Part shown: one piece after another, positions 20,731-31,145 of the stretch | Position numbering within the stretch: position 1 is the first letter of the stretch | Layout: each line of letters opens with the position of its first letter | Notes under the pieces: model-generated | What the model was told of the DNA's origin: nothing | The model's input: only the letters and a program-made list of their open reading frames with translations | The model's database searches: none | Source: Pseudomonas marginalis | GTDB lineage: Bacteria > Pseudomonadota > Gammaproteobacteria > Pseudomonadales > Pseudomonadaceae | Assembly: GCF_008692035.1 (NCBI RefSeq) | Contig: NZ_VTFG01000002.1 | Span: 124,001-188,000, forward strand | DNA: 64,000 nt | Reading direction: 5' to 3' | Position numbers and translations under genes: made by a program

Positions 20731-20983
20731 CGGGAAACTCCCTGGCGGAAAGCCCCCATGATAATCATCTGACCCACGTCCTGCATGGGTCATCAATGCG
20801 CAACATCAGCGGGCTATTATCCCCCGTGGGCGAACCAATACGCCCGCGTGCACTCTTAAGTGCGCTCAAACGGTGAATGGAGGCACCTCGCTGTACCGAC
20901 ACGGAATACCCGCAGGACGCCCCAGGCGTCATTGGGGCCAGGCTTGTCCGCCTTAACGTGACGCACGAAGACTCGAACCCATA

Positions 20984-21685
20984 ATGACGATCAAGCCTCT
21001 GCGCCTTGTGCAACGACTGCAACACTACGCCTACATCCTGTTGCCCCTTTTGCTGGTGAGCGGCGCCATGGTTGCCGCCCTCGACGCCCGGGAAAGCCGC
21101 GCCCAACCGGTGGACGGCGTGCAAACCCTGGTGTTCCTGCGCCACGCCGAGAAACCGGCCGGCGGCCTGGGCCAACTCAATTGCCAGGGGTTGAACCGAG
21201 CAATGAACCTGGCCACCCTGCTGCCGGAAAAATTCGGCAAGGCCAACTTCGTGTTTGCCGCCAACCCGACGCGCAATGTCGAGGAAGGTGAGCTGGACAA
21301 TTCCTACAGCTATATTCGCCCGTTGATGACCATCAGCCCCAGCGCCATCAAGCTGGGCCTGCCGGTGAACATCAAGTTCTCGGCCAACGACACCAGCGAC
21401 CTGGCCGACGAGCTGGTGGAAGACAAATACCACAATGCCACCATCTACACCGCGTGGTCCCACGGCTACCTGCCGGAGCTGATCAACAAGGTGGCCAGTG
21501 AGGCCTCCGGCGAAAAACACACGATTACCGACGACTGGTCCGGCAGCGACTACGACACGCTGTACGTACTGACGCTGACCTGGCACAACGGCAAAGCCTC
21601 GCTGCTCAGCCGCAACTACAAGCAGGGCCTGAACGACGGTGAAGAAACCTGCCCGCAGCCAACACAGGTGAGTGCCGATAGCTGA
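20984..21685 (+). CDS. Histidine phosphatase family protein, membrane-anchored
   Basis: A 233-residue protein with a hydrophobic segment at about 15-33 (uncleaved anchor or signal peptide) and the phosphatase signature FLRHAEKP, in which His54 would be phosphorylated. A second histidine lies in AWSHGYLPEL, the usual region of the acid/base pair. The rest would be periplasmic. Its substrate is unknown. It precedes the permease gene by 45 bp on the same strand, and they may be cotranscribed. Confidence 0.75.
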   Translation: MTIKPLRLVQRLQHYAYILLPLLLVSGAMVAALDARESRAQPVDGVQTLVFLRHAEKPAGGLGQLNCQGLNRAMNLATLLPEKFGKANFVFAANPTRNVEEGELDNSYSYIRPLMTISPSAIKLGLPVNIKFSANDTSDLADELVEDKYHNATIYTAWSHGYLPELINKVASEASGEKHTITDDWSGSDYDTLYVLTLTWHNGKASLLSRNYKQGLNDGEETCPQPTQVSADS

Positions 21686-21730
21686 GGGCGTATGATGCAC
21701 CGCTATTGACTCATCTGCGGACCCTCCCCC

Positions 21731-22786
21731 ATGCCCAACCTCGCCTCCACCCAGCCCGTCCGGGGCTGGTCGTTCTGGTGGAAACCTGCCCTGTTCCTAC
21801 TGGTAGCCTGTGTCGGCCTCTACTACGTGAAGTGGTCGCCCTACTACTTCAAGGCGTTTGTTGCCGCTGACAACCACAGCATCGGCGCCTCGATCCTCAA
21901 CGATCAACAAAGCTCGCCATTGGCAGCAGCGCTGGCCTACGCCCAGGTGTATTTCCTGGCGATCTGGAAGGCTGCCGTACTGGCGGTGATCCTCGGCTCG
22001 CTGCTGCAAGTGCTGATCCCCCGCGACTGGTTGCTGCGCCTGTTTGGCCGTGCCGGCCTCGGCTCGACCTTGCGCGGCGGGCTGTTTGCCTTGCCGGGGA
22101 TGATGTGCAGTTGCTGCGCGGCGCCCGTCGCTGCTGGCATGCGCCGCCAGCAGGTGTCGGTGGGCGCGGCACTGGCCTTCTGGATTGCCAACCCGGTGCT
22201 GAACCCGGCCACGCTGGTGTTCATGGGCTTTGTGCTGGGCTGGGGCTTTACCGCCTTGCGGCTGGTGGCGGGCATTGTGCTGGTGGTCGGCGTGTCACTG
22301 GTGGCACAGCGCATCGCACGGCCGGACCAAGTGCCGGAAGTTGCCTTGGACGCGGTGGCCGAGGCCAGCCAGGTCGAAGCACAACCCTTCTTCAGTCGCT
22401 GGCTGCGTACCCTGTGGCAGCTGTTCTGGAGCACCATACCGATCTATATCCTGGCGGTGCTGGTACTCGGTGCCGCACGGGTGTGGCTGTTCCCCCACGT
22501 GGACGGCGCCATGGCCAACAGCCTGGCGTGGCTGGTGCCCCTGGCGATTGTCGGCACGCTGTTTGTGATCCCTACAGCGGCAGAAATCCCCATCGTACAA
22601 ACCATGATGACCCTGGGCATGGGCACCGGCCCGGCCGTGGCCTTGCTGATGACCCTGCCCAGCGTGAGCCTGCCGTCGCTGTTGATGCTGCGCAAGGATT
22701 TCGATGCGCGGGTACTGGTGACGGTGGCCGGGCTGACCATGCTGGTGGGCGTGGTGTGCGGGTTGATCGGCGCGCTTATTCTCTGA
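21731..22786 (+). CDS. Permease, ArsP/DUF318-like
   Basis: A 351-residue protein with about eight to nine membrane segments in two halves, separated by a cytoplasmic loop (about 195-225). The first half has [20 protein letters not shown] followed by [23 protein letters not shown], and the second half repeats the pattern at [14 protein letters not shown]. The CSCC motif in a pore-like loop suggests a thiophilic ligand, as in the ArsP_1 permease family. Its 3' end overlaps the convergent mnmH gene by 11 bp. Confidence 0.75.
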   Translation: MPNLASTQPVRGWSFWWKPALFLLVACVGLYYVKWSPYYFKAFVAADNHSIGASILNDQQSSPLAAALAYAQVYFLAIWKAAVLAVILGSLLQVLIPRDWLLRLFGRAGLGSTLRGGLFALPGMMCSCCAAPVAAGMRRQQVSVGAALAFWIANPVLNPATLVFMGFVLGWGFTALRLVAGIVLVVGVSLVAQRIARPDQVPEVALDAVAEASQVEAQPFFSRWLRTLWQLFWSTIPIYILAVLVLGAARVWLFPHVDGAMANSLAWLVPLAIVGTLFVIPTAAEIPIVQTMMTLGMGTGPAVALLMTLPSVSLPSLLMLRKDFDARVLVTVAGLTMLVGVVCGLIGALIL

Positions 22787-23876
22787 GGGCGCGCTCGCGC
22801 AGATAGGCCGTGACTGCGCCCTGCTCTCCCGCAAACTCGATGCGTGCGCCTTTGCTTTCACGCTGGAAGGCGTACATCGGGTCGTAATACTCGCGCAACA
22901 GCCCCTCAATCCAGGCGCGATGCAGGTCCACGGCGCCGCTGCGCAGCTGTTCCGCCAGGGCATCCTGCATGATCGCCTGCAACCGCTGGAAGCGCTCGCC
23001 GCCCAGGCGCTTGTGGATATTGGCCAGGCTCTGGGTCAGGCGCTCGGCAAACAGCGCCTGGCCCTGCTCACCAAACACCGCGATGAATTCTGCGCACAGG
23101 TCAATCACGTAATCGCGCAGGATGCGCTCGACACGGCCTTCGACGCTGTCTTCCAGCCACACCATCGGAAAGGTCTGCATGCCCTTGTGCAACGGCAACG
23201 GCAGCGCGCAGCTGCCGATCATGCGGCTTTCATCCTCGACCACGAACTGCTCGATACCGCCCGCACGTTTTTTCAGCAGGTCCACCGCCAGGCGGTTTTC
23301 GAAGTCGATAGTGGAGGGTTGCGCCGTGGCGCGTTTGCCGAAGCTGGAACCGCGGTGGTTGGCATGGCCCTCCAGGTCCAGGGCGTTGCGCAACTGGCCC
23401 AGCACCTCGGTCTTGCCGGTACCGGTCATGCCGCCCAGCAGCACGAAATCACATTGAGCTGCCGCCTGGTCAAGGGTATCCAGCAGGAAGGTCCGCATGG
23501 CCTTGTAGCCACCGCCGACCCGCGGGTACTCGATGCCGGCTTCGGTCTTCAACCATTGCTGCACGATCTGCGAACGCAGCCCGCCCCGGAAGCAATACAA
23601 GTAACCATCAGGATTGGCCTGGGCAAACCTTGCCCATTGTTCGATGCGTTCAGCCTTGATCGCCCCCGATACCAGCTCATGCCCCAGCACAATCGCGGCT
23701 TGCTGGCCCTGCTGCTTGTAGCAGGTGCCGACGCGTTGACGCTCGTCATCGGTCATCAGCGGCAGGTTGATCACGCCGGGGAACGCGCCCTTGGCGAATT
23801 CGACCGGCGCGCGGGTATCCATCATCGGCCGGTCGTTGAGGAAAATGTCGCGGTAATCGGTGATGTCAGTTGCCAT
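22776..23876 (-). CDS. mnmH: tRNA 2-selenouridine synthase
   Basis: A 366-residue enzyme (SelU/MnmH) that converts 2-thiouridine in the wobble position of some tRNAs to 2-selenouridine, using selenophosphate. The N-terminal rhodanese domain has the active cysteine in [12 protein letters not shown] (Cys95). A P-loop follows at GGMTGTGKT, near residue 148. The start overlaps the stop of selD by one base (TGATG), so translation is coupled to the gene that makes its selenium donor. Confidence 0.93.
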   Translation of the reverse strand: MATDITDYRDIFLNDRPMMDTRAPVEFAKGAFPGVINLPLMTDDERQRVGTCYKQQGQQAAIVLGHELVSGAIKAERIEQWARFAQANPDGYLYCFRGGLRSQIVQQWLKTEAGIEYPRVGGGYKAMRTFLLDTLDQAAAQCDFVLLGGMTGTGKTEVLGQLRNALDLEGHANHRGSSFGKRATAQPSTIDFENRLAVDLLKKRAGGIEQFVVEDESRMIGSCALPLPLHKGMQTFPMVWLEDSVEGRVERILRDYVIDLCAEFIAVFGEQGQALFAERLTQSLANIHKRLGGERFQRLQAIMQDALAEQLRSGAVDLHRAWIEGLLREYYDPMYAFQRESKGARIEFAGEQGAVTAYLRERALRE

Positions 23877-24910
23877 CAAACCACCTCTACCGCGTGGGTC
23901 TGTCGCTCAACCAATTGGCCGATCGGCTCAAGGCTCAAGCCCAATTCAGCCGCCGTCGCGCGGAACTCGGCGTCGCCTTCAGGCGTGACCGCGATCAGCA
24001 GGCCACCGCTGGTCTGCGGGTCGCACAGCACGCGTTTGTGCAATTCCTGCAGACGCCCGACCTTGCTCGAGTAGCTGTCGAAGTTGCGCAAGGTGCCACC
24101 CGGCATGCAGCCCTGGTCCAGATAGTCCTCGATCCCGGGCAGACGTGGGACTTTGTCGTATTCGATACGTGCGGTCACGGCGCTGCCGTCCGCCATCTCC
24201 ACCAAATGGCCCAACAGACCGAAACCGGTGACATCCGTCATTGCCGTCACACCGGCCAGCTTGCCGAAACGGCTGCCGGGTTTGTTGAGGGTGCACATCC
24301 AGTCACGGGCCAGGCCGATATCCGCCTCACGCAACTTGCCCTTCTTTTCGGCGGTGGTGAGGATGCCGATGCCCAACGGTTTGGTCAGGTACAGGCGGCA
24401 GCCCACGGTGGCGGTGTCGTTGCGCTTCATATGGCGCTTTTGCACGATGCCGGTGACGGCCAGGCCGAAGATCGGCTCGGGCGCGTCAATGGAGTGCCCG
24501 CCCGCCAACGGAATACCGGCTTCGTCGCACACCGAGCGGCCGCCACGGATCACTTCACGGGCGATCTCCGGCGCCAGCACGTTCACCGGCCAGCCAAGAA
24601 TGGCGATGGCCATCAACGGGTCGCCGCCCATGGCGTAGATGTCACTGATGGCATTGGTGGCGGCGATGCGGCCGAAATCGAAGGGATCATCGACAATCGG
24701 CATGAAAAAGTCAGTGGTAGAGACCACGCCGCGCTCATCGTCGATGGCATACACCGCCGCGTCGTCGCGGGAGGCGTTGCCCACCCACAGGTTGGGGTCA
24801 AGGTTCTGCGCACCGCTGCCCGCCAGGATCACTTCCAGCACCTGGGGCGAAATCTTGCAGCCACAACCCGCGCCGTGGCTGTACTGGGTAAGGCGAATCG
24901 GCTCGTTCAT
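23876..24910 (-). CDS. selD: Selenide, water dikinase (selenophosphate synthetase)
   Basis: A 344-residue SelD that makes selenophosphate from selenide and ATP. The catalytic loop is HGAGCGCK, with Cys16/Cys18 and Lys19; it is cysteine, not selenocysteine, at the active position. Other family motifs are [40 protein letters not shown] and [11 protein letters not shown]. It forms a two-gene operon with mnmH. In this window its only visible use is tRNA selenation; selA and selB are not here. Confidence 0.94.
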   Translation of the reverse strand: MNEPIRLTQYSHGAGCGCKISPQVLEVILAGSGAQNLDPNLWVGNASRDDAAVYAIDDERGVVSTTDFFMPIVDDPFDFGRIAATNAISDIYAMGGDPLMAIAILGWPVNVLAPEIAREVIRGGRSVCDEAGIPLAGGHSIDAPEPIFGLAVTGIVQKRHMKRNDTATVGCRLYLTKPLGIGILTTAEKKGKLREADIGLARDWMCTLNKPGSRFGKLAGVTAMTDVTGFGLLGHLVEMADGSAVTARIEYDKVPRLPGIEDYLDQGCMPGGTLRNFDSYSSKVGRLQELHKRVLCDPQTSGGLLIAVTPEGDAEFRATAAELGLSLEPIGQLVERQTHAVEVV

Positions 24911-24953
24911 GGTGGACCTCAAGCTATCAAGTGGGCGGATTCTAACAGACAGC

Positions 24954-24992
24954 AAAAGGCCGGCTGGGCTCTTGTGGGCACAGCCGGCCTTT
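24954..24992 (-). terminator. Intrinsic terminator of the terC-like gene
   Basis: Perfect 12-bp stem AAAGGCCGGCTG / CAGCCGGCCTTT with a 14-base loop. Read on the minus strand it ends in a T run, 12 bp after the TerC stop codon and before the selD transcript. Confidence 0.85.
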
Positions 24993-25004
24993 GGGGTTGC
25001 AGCG

Positions 25005-25754
25005 TTACTGCCGGGCAGCGAACAGACGCTTGTGACGGTTGCGCCGAGCGATGTTCAGGCACTCGATGGCCGCCGAGAAGGCCATGGCCGCGTACACGTA
25101 GCCTTTAGGCACATGGGCGCCGAAGCCTTCGGCGATCAGCGTCATGCCGATCATGATCAGGAAGCCCAGGGCCAGCATCACCACGGTCGGGTTGTCGTTG
25201 ATGAACTTGGCCAACGGCTCGGCCGCCACCAGCATCACGATCACCGAGGTCACCACGGCGATGATCATGATCGGCAAGTGCTCGGTCATGCCCACGGCGG
25301 TAATGATGCTGTCGATGGAGAACACCAGGTCAAGCAACAGGATCTGCCCGATGGCTGCGGCAAAGCCGATGGCCACGACATTACCAGCGCTGGCTTTCTC
25401 TTCAGGCTCCGGGTCCATGCTGTGATGGATCTCGGTGGTGGCCTTCCAGACCAGGAACAGGCCACCGGCGATCAGGATCATGTCCTTCCACGAGAACGCC
25501 TGGCCGAGCACTTCGAACACCGGCGTAGTCAATTGCACGATAAACGCAATGGTGCTCAACAGGCCAAGGCGCAACACCAGTGCCATGCTGATACCGATGC
25601 GTCGCGCCTTGGCCCGATGTTTCTCCGGCAATTTGTTGGTGAGGATCGAGATAAAGATCAGGTTATCGATGCCCAGCACGATTTCCATCACGATCAAGGT
25701 GGCCAGGGCAATCCAGGCGGTAGGGCTGGCGGCCAGTTGTAAAAGGTAATCCAT
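25005..25754 (-). CDS. TerC-family integral membrane protein
   Basis: A 249-residue protein with about seven membrane helices. The conserved acidic motifs are [11 protein letters not shown] near residue 28 and [15 protein letters not shown] near residue 143, the TerC metal-site pattern. The C-terminus is basic. Members of this family are linked to metal ion (often manganese) export or metalation of exported enzymes. It is a single gene on the minus strand with its own terminator. Confidence 0.88.
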   Translation of the reverse strand: MDYLLQLAASPTAWIALATLIVMEIVLGIDNLIFISILTNKLPEKHRAKARRIGISMALVLRLGLLSTIAFIVQLTTPVFEVLGQAFSWKDMILIAGGLFLVWKATTEIHHSMDPEPEEKASAGNVVAIGFAAAIGQILLLDLVFSIDSIITAVGMTEHLPIMIIAVVTSVIVMLVAAEPLAKFINDNPTVVMLALGFLIMIGMTLIAEGFGAHVPKGYVYAAMAFSAAIECLNIARRNRHKRLFAARQ

Positions 25755-25783
25755 AGGTCAGTCCTGACGTTGTGCTGGGGAGA

Positions 25784-26035
25784 TTAGGTTTCTTTGGTGT
25801 TCGATTCAGACTCGTTTTCTTCCTGATCATCCTTTTTTTGTGGATTGATCAGGCCATTTGTCGCTTCACTCAACGCCTGCTCGGCAGCTTTCTGGGTGTC
25901 ATCGATGGCTTGCTTGGCCGACTCGGTGGCCTTGCCCATGACCTGTTGCGCGCTTTTTTCGACCTGATCGCAACCGCTGATCATCACCAATGAAAGCGCA
26001 AGCAACGATGCCGCGCCCAGGGAATTGAGTTTCAT
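25784..26035 (-). CDS. Small lipoprotein
   Basis: An 83-residue protein with a signal peptide and lipobox ISGC (Cys22). The mature part is an amphipathic, Ala/Gln/Lys-rich helix (KSAQQVMGKATESAKQAID), with an acidic, disordered tail rich in Glu, Asp and Ser. No domain is recognised. It is divergent from the nhaR-like regulator. GAGGAAG serves as ribosome site. Confidence 0.75.
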   Translation of the reverse strand: MKLNSLGAASLLALSLVMISGCDQVEKSAQQVMGKATESAKQAIDDTQKAAEQALSEATNGLINPQKKDDQEENESESNTKET

Positions 26036-26140
26036 GATGTCTTCCTCGTTAGAACCATTGGGTCCAAATAGTGGCCCCGCGATAGCGAGGCATTCTATGC
26101 AGGCAAACAGTTCAGGAAAATTCGTATTTTTCTCGCGTAT

Positions 26141-26159
26141 ACTTCGGTTTTTACGAAGT
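26141..26159. promoter_or_regulatory. Inverted repeat upstream of the nhaR-like gene
   Basis: ACTTCG / CGAAGT with a 7-bp T-rich spacer, directly before the start of the LysR-type gene. A second TTCGTA/TACGAA pair overlaps. Possible autoregulatory site. Confidence 0.35.
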
Positions 26160-26169
26160 GATGATCATC

Positions 26170-27072
26170 ATGCTCAATTACCGACAGTTGCATTACTTCT
26201 GGGTAGTGGCCAAGACCGGCAGCATCGTGCGCGCCTGCGAGCAGTTGAACCTCACGCCCCAGACCATCAGCGGGCAGATCAGCCTGCTGGAGCAAACCTA
26301 CGGGATTGCGCTGTTTCAGCGGGTAGGCCGCCAGCTTGAACTCACCGAAGCCGGGCGCCAGGCCCTGCCCTATGCCGAACAGATGTTCCAGACCGGCAAT
26401 GAACTGGAGGCGATGCTGCGCGCGCAGCCCAATGAGCAACAGATCCTGTTTCGGGTCGGGGTGGCGGATGTGGTGCCCAAGTCCATCGTGTACCGGCTGA
26501 TCGCACCGACCATGGAATTGAGCGAGCCGCTGCGCATTACCTGCCGGGAAGACAAACTCGAGCGTTTACTGGCCGACCTGGCGATCCAGCGCCTGGACCT
26601 GGTGATCTCCGACAGCCCCATGCCCTCGCACCTGGATATCAAGGGCTACAGCCAGAAACTGGGGGAATGTGGCATCAGTTTTTTCGCCACCCAGGCATTG
26701 GCTGACAGGTACGCCGGTGACTTCCCACAGTGCCTGCACGGCGCGCCCCTATTGATCCCCGGCGCGGAAACCGTAGTGCGCAGCCGTTTGCAGCGCTGGT
26801 TTGCCGAGCAGCAGATCCTGCCCAGGATCATCGGCGAGTTCGATGACAGCGCCTTGATGCAGGCCTTTGGCCAATCCGGCAGCGGGATCTTTATCGCGCC
26901 CAGCGTGATCGCCGATGAAGTAGTGAGCCAGTACGGGGTGGCGTTGATTGGCCAGACCGATGCCGTCACCGAGTCGTTCTACGCGATCTCGGTGGAACGC
27001 AAGGTCAAGCACCCCGGCATCGTGGCGATTACCGAAGGTGCACGGCGTGAGTTGTTTACCGCCCTGCCCTGA
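26170..27072 (+). CDS. nhaR: LysR-family regulator, NhaR-like
   Basis: A 300-residue LTTR whose N-terminus (LNYRQLHYFWVVAKTGSIVRACEQL, then LTPQTISGQISLLEQ) matches the NhaR group, regulators of Na+/H+ antiport and, in E. coli, also of adhesin synthesis. The remaining part is a substrate-binding domain. Upstream in-frame ATG at 26161 and GTG at 26158 are alternative starts with no better ribosome site. No nhaA gene is adjacent, so the target is not visible; the symbol denotes family resemblance only. Confidence 0.8.
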   Translation: MLNYRQLHYFWVVAKTGSIVRACEQLNLTPQTISGQISLLEQTYGIALFQRVGRQLELTEAGRQALPYAEQMFQTGNELEAMLRAQPNEQQILFRVGVADVVPKSIVYRLIAPTMELSEPLRITCREDKLERLLADLAIQRLDLVISDSPMPSHLDIKGYSQKLGECGISFFATQALADRYAGDFPQCLHGAPLLIPGAETVVRSRLQRWFAEQQILPRIIGEFDDSALMQAFGQSGSGIFIAPSVIADEVVSQYGVALIGQTDAVTESFYAISVERKVKHPGIVAITEGARRELFTALP

Positions 27073-27076
27073 GCGT

Positions 27077-28234
27077 TCAGGCGTTGGACGCGACCGCTGG
27101 CCTGGCGGTCATCAGCCACAGCGCCAGCAGCATCGACACCAGGATAAACCCGGAAGCGGCAAAGCCCAGGCTGCCGAGGCCGAGGGTGTCGATCACATGC
27201 CCGCCGACCATGGCCCCCAGGCCAATGCCCAGGTTGGCCCCGGCGATATTCAACGACGCCGCAAACGCCGGCGCATGGGGTGCGGCCTTCATCAACCGCA
27301 CATGGCTGACCAGGAACAGCGCCGCCTGGGTCACGCCCCACACCGCCATCGCCGCCGCCAGGCCGACCGTGGAGTGGATCGCCGGTACCAGCGCGACCAT
27401 GCCGGCGATCATGAAACCGCAGAACACCATGGAAGCGATCAGCGGGTGACGGTCCACCGCACGCCCGCCCAGGGAGTTGCCGATCAGCCCCACTGCGCCA
27501 AAGCCCATCAGGCACCAGCCCACCAGCGTGCCGTCGAAACCGGCCAGGCGCTCAAGGATGTCCGCCAGGTAGGTATACGCCGTGAACATGCCGCTGAATA
27601 CCAGGACCGACAACAGGATATGGCCTTGCATCAGCGGGTTGCGCAGGATCTTGAACTGCGAGCGCAACGACACCTGGTCGTTCTTCGGTTGGGTCACCGG
27701 CAGGTAGATAAACAGCAGCAAGGCCTTGGCCAGTGCGACCACGGCGAGGATCGCAAACGCGGCGCGCCAGCCGAACATATCGGAAATCAGCGTGCCCACT
27801 GGAATCCCGAACACCGTGGCGCAGACGATGCCGAAGCCGATCTTTTCGATGGCGCGCCCGGCGTATTCGGGGCCGACGATATCCACTGCGGTTTCACTGG
27901 CCAGGGCCCAGAACACCGGCAGGCCCAGGGCCGGGATCAAGCGCGCCAATGCCATCACCCAGATATTCGGCGCCAATGCGGCCACGGTATTGGCCACGCC
28001 GAACAGGAGCAGGATGCTGATAAACAGACGCTTGCGGGGGAAACGGGCGCAGTAAGCCGTCAGAAACGGACCAAAGGCCGCCACGGTAAACGCAAACAAG
28101 GTCACCAGCAGGCCGGCCTGGGACACGCTGACGTTGAGGTCCCGGGCAATGGACGGCAACAGGCCGACGATAACGAATTCTGTGGTCAGCACGGTAAAAC
28201 CGGCGGCCGACAGCAGCAGGATGGGAAACAGCAT
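27077..28234 (-). CDS. MFS transporter, DHA1 (drug:H+ antiporter) type
   Basis: A 385-residue 12-helix efflux pump. It begins MLFPILLLSAAGFTVLTTEFVIVGLLPSIARDL, the pattern of the YdhP/AraJ-like group, with A-Y-C-A-R-F-P-R-K-R between TM2 and TM3 and the motif C-like stretch GIPVGTLI in TM5. The ATG at 28234 has TGGAG as ribosome site; the longer upstream frame is not needed. The gene converges on nhaR with 4 bp between stops. Substrate unknown. Confidence 0.85.
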   Translation of the reverse strand: MLFPILLLSAAGFTVLTTEFVIVGLLPSIARDLNVSVSQAGLLVTLFAFTVAAFGPFLTAYCARFPRKRLFISILLLFGVANTVAALAPNIWVMALARLIPALGLPVFWALASETAVDIVGPEYAGRAIEKIGFGIVCATVFGIPVGTLISDMFGWRAAFAILAVVALAKALLLFIYLPVTQPKNDQVSLRSQFKILRNPLMQGHILLSVLVFSGMFTAYTYLADILERLAGFDGTLVGWCLMGFGAVGLIGNSLGGRAVDRHPLIASMVFCGFMIAGMVALVPAIHSTVGLAAAMAVWGVTQAALFLVSHVRLMKAAPHAPAFAASLNIAGANLGIGLGAMVGGHVIDTLGLGSLGFAASGFILVSMLLALWLMTARPAVASNA

Positions 28235-28466
28235 GAAAACTCCAGAAACGGCGACATCAACGACAGCCCGAAGGGCCCGCTGACGGAGAGGAAAGGTGAG
28301 AGGGCAGAATCTTAACAGAGTATGTCCGGCTTTTGCGAAGCCCCGGCGACCCAATGCCGCAGCGGCCGGGACAGGTCCAGCGGCATGCTAGACTTCGCGC
28401 CCTGCTTCCTACAGCCCTTTCCGCCTGCATTGCTGTGCCCTTAAAAAAACTAGAGACAACCTTCAT

Positions 28467-29687
28467 ATGACTGCTGCCCCTTCCCTTTTCCAACGCCTGG
28501 CCCGCATCAGCCTGGTCACGCAAATCGTCATCGGCTTGATCGCCGGCATCCTGCTGGCCCTGCTCTTGCCGGAGGCGGCCAAGGCCACCGGGTTTATCGG
28601 CAAGGTATTTGTTGCCGCGCTCAAGGCCGTGGCGCCGATCCTGGTGTTTGTGCTGGTGATGGCGTCGATCGCCAACCATAAACACGGCCAGGAAACCCAT
28701 ATCAAGCCGATCCTGTTCCTGTACCTGCTGGGCACCTTTGCCGCCGCCGTGGTGGCGGTGATTGCCAGCATGTGGTTTCCCTCATCGCTGGTGCTCGCTA
28801 CCCATGACGCCACCGTGAGCGCTCCCGGCGGCATCGGCGAGGTCTTGCAAAGCCTGCTGTTGAGCGTGGTGGACAACCCCATCAGCGCACTGATGAACGC
28901 CAACTTCATCGGCATCCTGGCCTGGGCCATCGGCATGGGCATTGCCATTCGCCATGCCGGCGAAACCACCCGCACGGTGCTCGACGACCTGTCCAACGGT
29001 GTGACCCTGATCGTGCGCGTGGTGATCCGCTTCGCCCCGCTGGGTATCTTCGGCCTGGTGGCCTCGACACTCGCCACTTCGGGCTTCGGCGCCCTGCTCG
29101 GCTACGCCCACCTGCTGGTGGTGCTGATCGGCTGCATGCTGTTCGTGGCACTGGTGGTCAACCCGGCCATCGTGTTCTGGAAACTGCGCCGCAACCCGTT
29201 CCCGCTGGTGCTGATGTGCCTGCGCGAAAGCGGCATCACCGCGTTTTTCACCCGCAGCTCCGCAGCGAATATCCCGGTGAACCTGGCCTTGAGCAAACGC
29301 CTGGGCCTGCATGAAGACACCTACTCGGTGTCGATTCCACTGGGTGCCACGATCAACATGGCCGGTGCTGCGATCACCATCACCGTGTTGACCCTGGCGG
29401 CCGTGCACACCCTCGGCATTGCCGTGGACCTGCCGACCGCCGTGCTGCTCAGCGTGGTCGCGGCGATCTGTGCCTGCGGCGCGTCGGGTGTGGCCGGCGG
29501 CTCGCTGCTGCTGATTCCCCTGGCATGCAGCCTGTTCGGTATCCCCAGCGAAATCGCCATGCAGGTGGTGGCCGTAGGCTTCATCATCGGCGTGTTGCAG
29601 GATTCGGCGGAAACCGCGCTCAATTCGTCCACCGATGTGCTGTTTACCGCGGCCGCGTGCCTGGGCAAGGAAGAGCAGTCGGCTTAA
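28467..29687 (+). CDS. sstT: Serine/threonine:Na+ symporter
   Basis: A 406-residue dicarboxylate/amino acid:cation symporter. It starts with [22 protein letters not shown] and contains [21 protein letters not shown], the SstT serine-rich hairpin signature, followed by [15 protein letters not shown]. The protein takes up L-serine and L-threonine with sodium. It is a single transcription unit closed by a strong terminator. Confidence 0.93.
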   Translation: MTAAPSLFQRLARISLVTQIVIGLIAGILLALLLPEAAKATGFIGKVFVAALKAVAPILVFVLVMASIANHKHGQETHIKPILFLYLLGTFAAAVVAVIASMWFPSSLVLATHDATVSAPGGIGEVLQSLLLSVVDNPISALMNANFIGILAWAIGMGIAIRHAGETTRTVLDDLSNGVTLIVRVVIRFAPLGIFGLVASTLATSGFGALLGYAHLLVVLIGCMLFVALVVNPAIVFWKLRRNPFPLVLMCLRESGITAFFTRSSAANIPVNLALSKRLGLHEDTYSVSIPLGATINMAGAAITITVLTLAAVHTLGIAVDLPTAVLLSVVAAICACGASGVAGGSLLLIPLACSLFGIPSEIAMQVVAVGFIIGVLQDSAETALNSSTDVLFTAAACLGKEEQSA

Positions 29688-29700
29688 GCGCCAGGCGTAA

Positions 29701-29746
29701 AAAAGCCCGGGGTGGTTCAGGAATGAACCACCCCGGGCTTTTTTTC
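29701..29746 (+). terminator. Strong bidirectional terminator
   Basis: A 19-bp perfect stem (29701-29719 with 29724-29742) around a 4-base loop, with A and T runs on both sides, lies between the convergent sstT and DUF1993 genes. Confidence 0.95.
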
Positions 29747-29751
29747 GAGCC

Positions 29752-30261
29752 TTAGAAAGCGCCCATGTAGTCCCGCTTGCCCACTTCCACACCGTTGTGA
29801 CGCAGCAAGGCGTATGCGGTGGTGACGTGGAAGAAGAACTGCGGCAGGCCGTAGGTCAGCAGGTAGGACTGGCCGCTGAAGCGCTTCTCTTTCGGCGTGC
29901 CTGGGCGGGTAATGATCTCGATGCCTTCCTTGCCGTCGACTTGCTCGGGCTTGATGGTGTCGACAAACGCCAGCACCTTGGCGATCAGCGCTTGCAGGTC
30001 GGCGAAGGTGACTTCGGTATCTTCGTATTTCGGCACTTCGATCTCAGCCAGGCGTGCGGAAACGCCCTTGGCGAAGTCGACGGCGATCTGCACCTGGCGC
30101 ACCAGTTGGAACATGTCCGGGAACAGGCGTGCTTGCAGCAAGGCGTTGGGTTCGATGTTCCTGGCGGTGGCGTGGGCTTCGGCTTTGTTCAGCACATCGC
30201 TCAGGGCGCTGAGCATTTGCTTGAAGACGGGGATGGAGGCGGCGTACAGGGAAATAGTCAT
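29752..30261 (-). CDS. DUF1993-family protein
   Basis: A 169-residue soluble protein starting MTISLYAASIPVFKQMLSALSDVLNKAEAHA. It contains LFPDMFQLVRQVQIAVDFAKG and ends with QFFFHVTTAYALLRHNGVEVGKRDYMGAF, the C-terminal signature of DUF1993, a DinB-like four-helix fold. The biochemical role is unknown. The ATG at 30261 was chosen because the family begins with this MTISL sequence. Confidence 0.85.
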   Translation of the reverse strand: MTISLYAASIPVFKQMLSALSDVLNKAEAHATARNIEPNALLQARLFPDMFQLVRQVQIAVDFAKGVSARLAEIEVPKYEDTEVTFADLQALIAKVLAFVDTIKPEQVDGKEGIEIITRPGTPKEKRFSGQSYLLTYGLPQFFFHVTTAYALLRHNGVEVGKRDYMGAF

Positions 30262-30353
30262 GGCAGTCTCATGGGTAATGGCAGGGTTGGAACCAGCGGC
30301 GATTATAGACACGCCAGGCGCTTGTCTTTTATTTTTTCCGGCTTAGGCTAGGC

Positions 30354-30411
30354 GGGGGCGTTCTCAATTAGTTTCCCCGCCGCGCTGGGGAAACTAATTG
30401 AGAGCGCCCCC
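30354..30411. repeat. 58-bp near-perfect palindrome upstream of yceH
   Basis: Arms of 25 bp (30354-30378 and 30387-30411) with one mismatch that becomes a G-U pair in RNA; the loop is GCCGCGCT. It contains TTCTCAATTAGTTTCCCC and its complement. There is no T run. It lies between two divergent genes, 23 bp before the yceH start codon, and does not share the REP core. Confidence 0.8.
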
Positions 30412-30434
30412 ATTCACAGCATAGGGAAAGCGCG

Positions 30435-31085
30435 ATGACCGCCGAGCACGACACCGACACCCCTGAGCCGCGCCTGAACAGCACGGAAATTCGCGTCCTG
30501 GGTTGCCTGATCGAAAAACAGGCGACCAACCCGGAAACCTATCCCCTGACCCTCAACGCCCTGGTCCTGGCCTGCAACCAGAAGACCAGCCGCGAGCCGG
30601 TGATGAACCTGAGCCAGGGCCAGGTTGGCCAGAGTCTGCGTGCGCTGGAAGGCCAAGGCTTCACGCGCCTGGTGATGGGCAGCCGCGCCGACCGCTGGGA
30701 GCATCGCGTGGACAAGGCGCTGGAACTGGTGCCGGCCCAGGTGATCCTGACCGGGCTGATGTTCTTGCGTGGGCCGCAGACGGTCAACGAACTGCTGACC
30801 CGCAGCGGGCGCATGCATGACTTCGAGGATGCCGAGCAGGTGGTGCACCAGTTGGAGCGCCTGATCGCCCGCGGGCTGGCGCTGCTGGTGCCGCGCCAGG
30901 CAGGGCAGCGGGAAGATCGCTATACCCATGCGCTGGGGGATCCGGCGGACATCGAGGTGATTATCGCGGCGCGGGGAAGCCCGGTGGAGCGCTCTGCCGG
31001 CGCAGTCTCGCTGGATCGTATCGAAGAGCTTGAAGCACGAATTGCAGCTCTGGAAGAGCGATTGGCGCAGCTGGAACAGGCCTGA
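30435..31085 (+). CDS. yceH: YceH family protein (DUF480)
   Basis: A 216-residue protein made of two tandem winged-helix folds. The N-terminal signature is [40 protein letters not shown], followed by [20 protein letters not shown] in the second winged helix. The C-terminus is a short coiled coil ([17 protein letters not shown]). The function of YceH is not established. A 58-bp palindrome lies immediately upstream. Confidence 0.9.
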   Translation: MTAEHDTDTPEPRLNSTEIRVLGCLIEKQATNPETYPLTLNALVLACNQKTSREPVMNLSQGQVGQSLRALEGQGFTRLVMGSRADRWEHRVDKALELVPAQVILTGLMFLRGPQTVNELLTRSGRMHDFEDAEQVVHQLERLIARGLALLVPRQAGQREDRYTHALGDPADIEVIIAARGSPVERSAGAVSLDRIEELEARIAALEERLAQLEQA

Positions 31086-31098
31086 CACGGTCAACCAG

Positions 31099-31126
31099 TG
31101 TGGGAGGGGGCTTGCTCCCTCCCACA
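31099..31126. repeat. Short REP-like hairpin
   Basis: TGTGGGAGGG / CCCTCCCACA with an 8-base loop, a compact form of the P. fluorescens REP core, between the convergent yceH and shikimate dehydrogenase-like genes. It may act as a terminator for both. Confidence 0.7.
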
Positions 31127-31145
31127 TTTAGAGCAGCAGCGGCCT

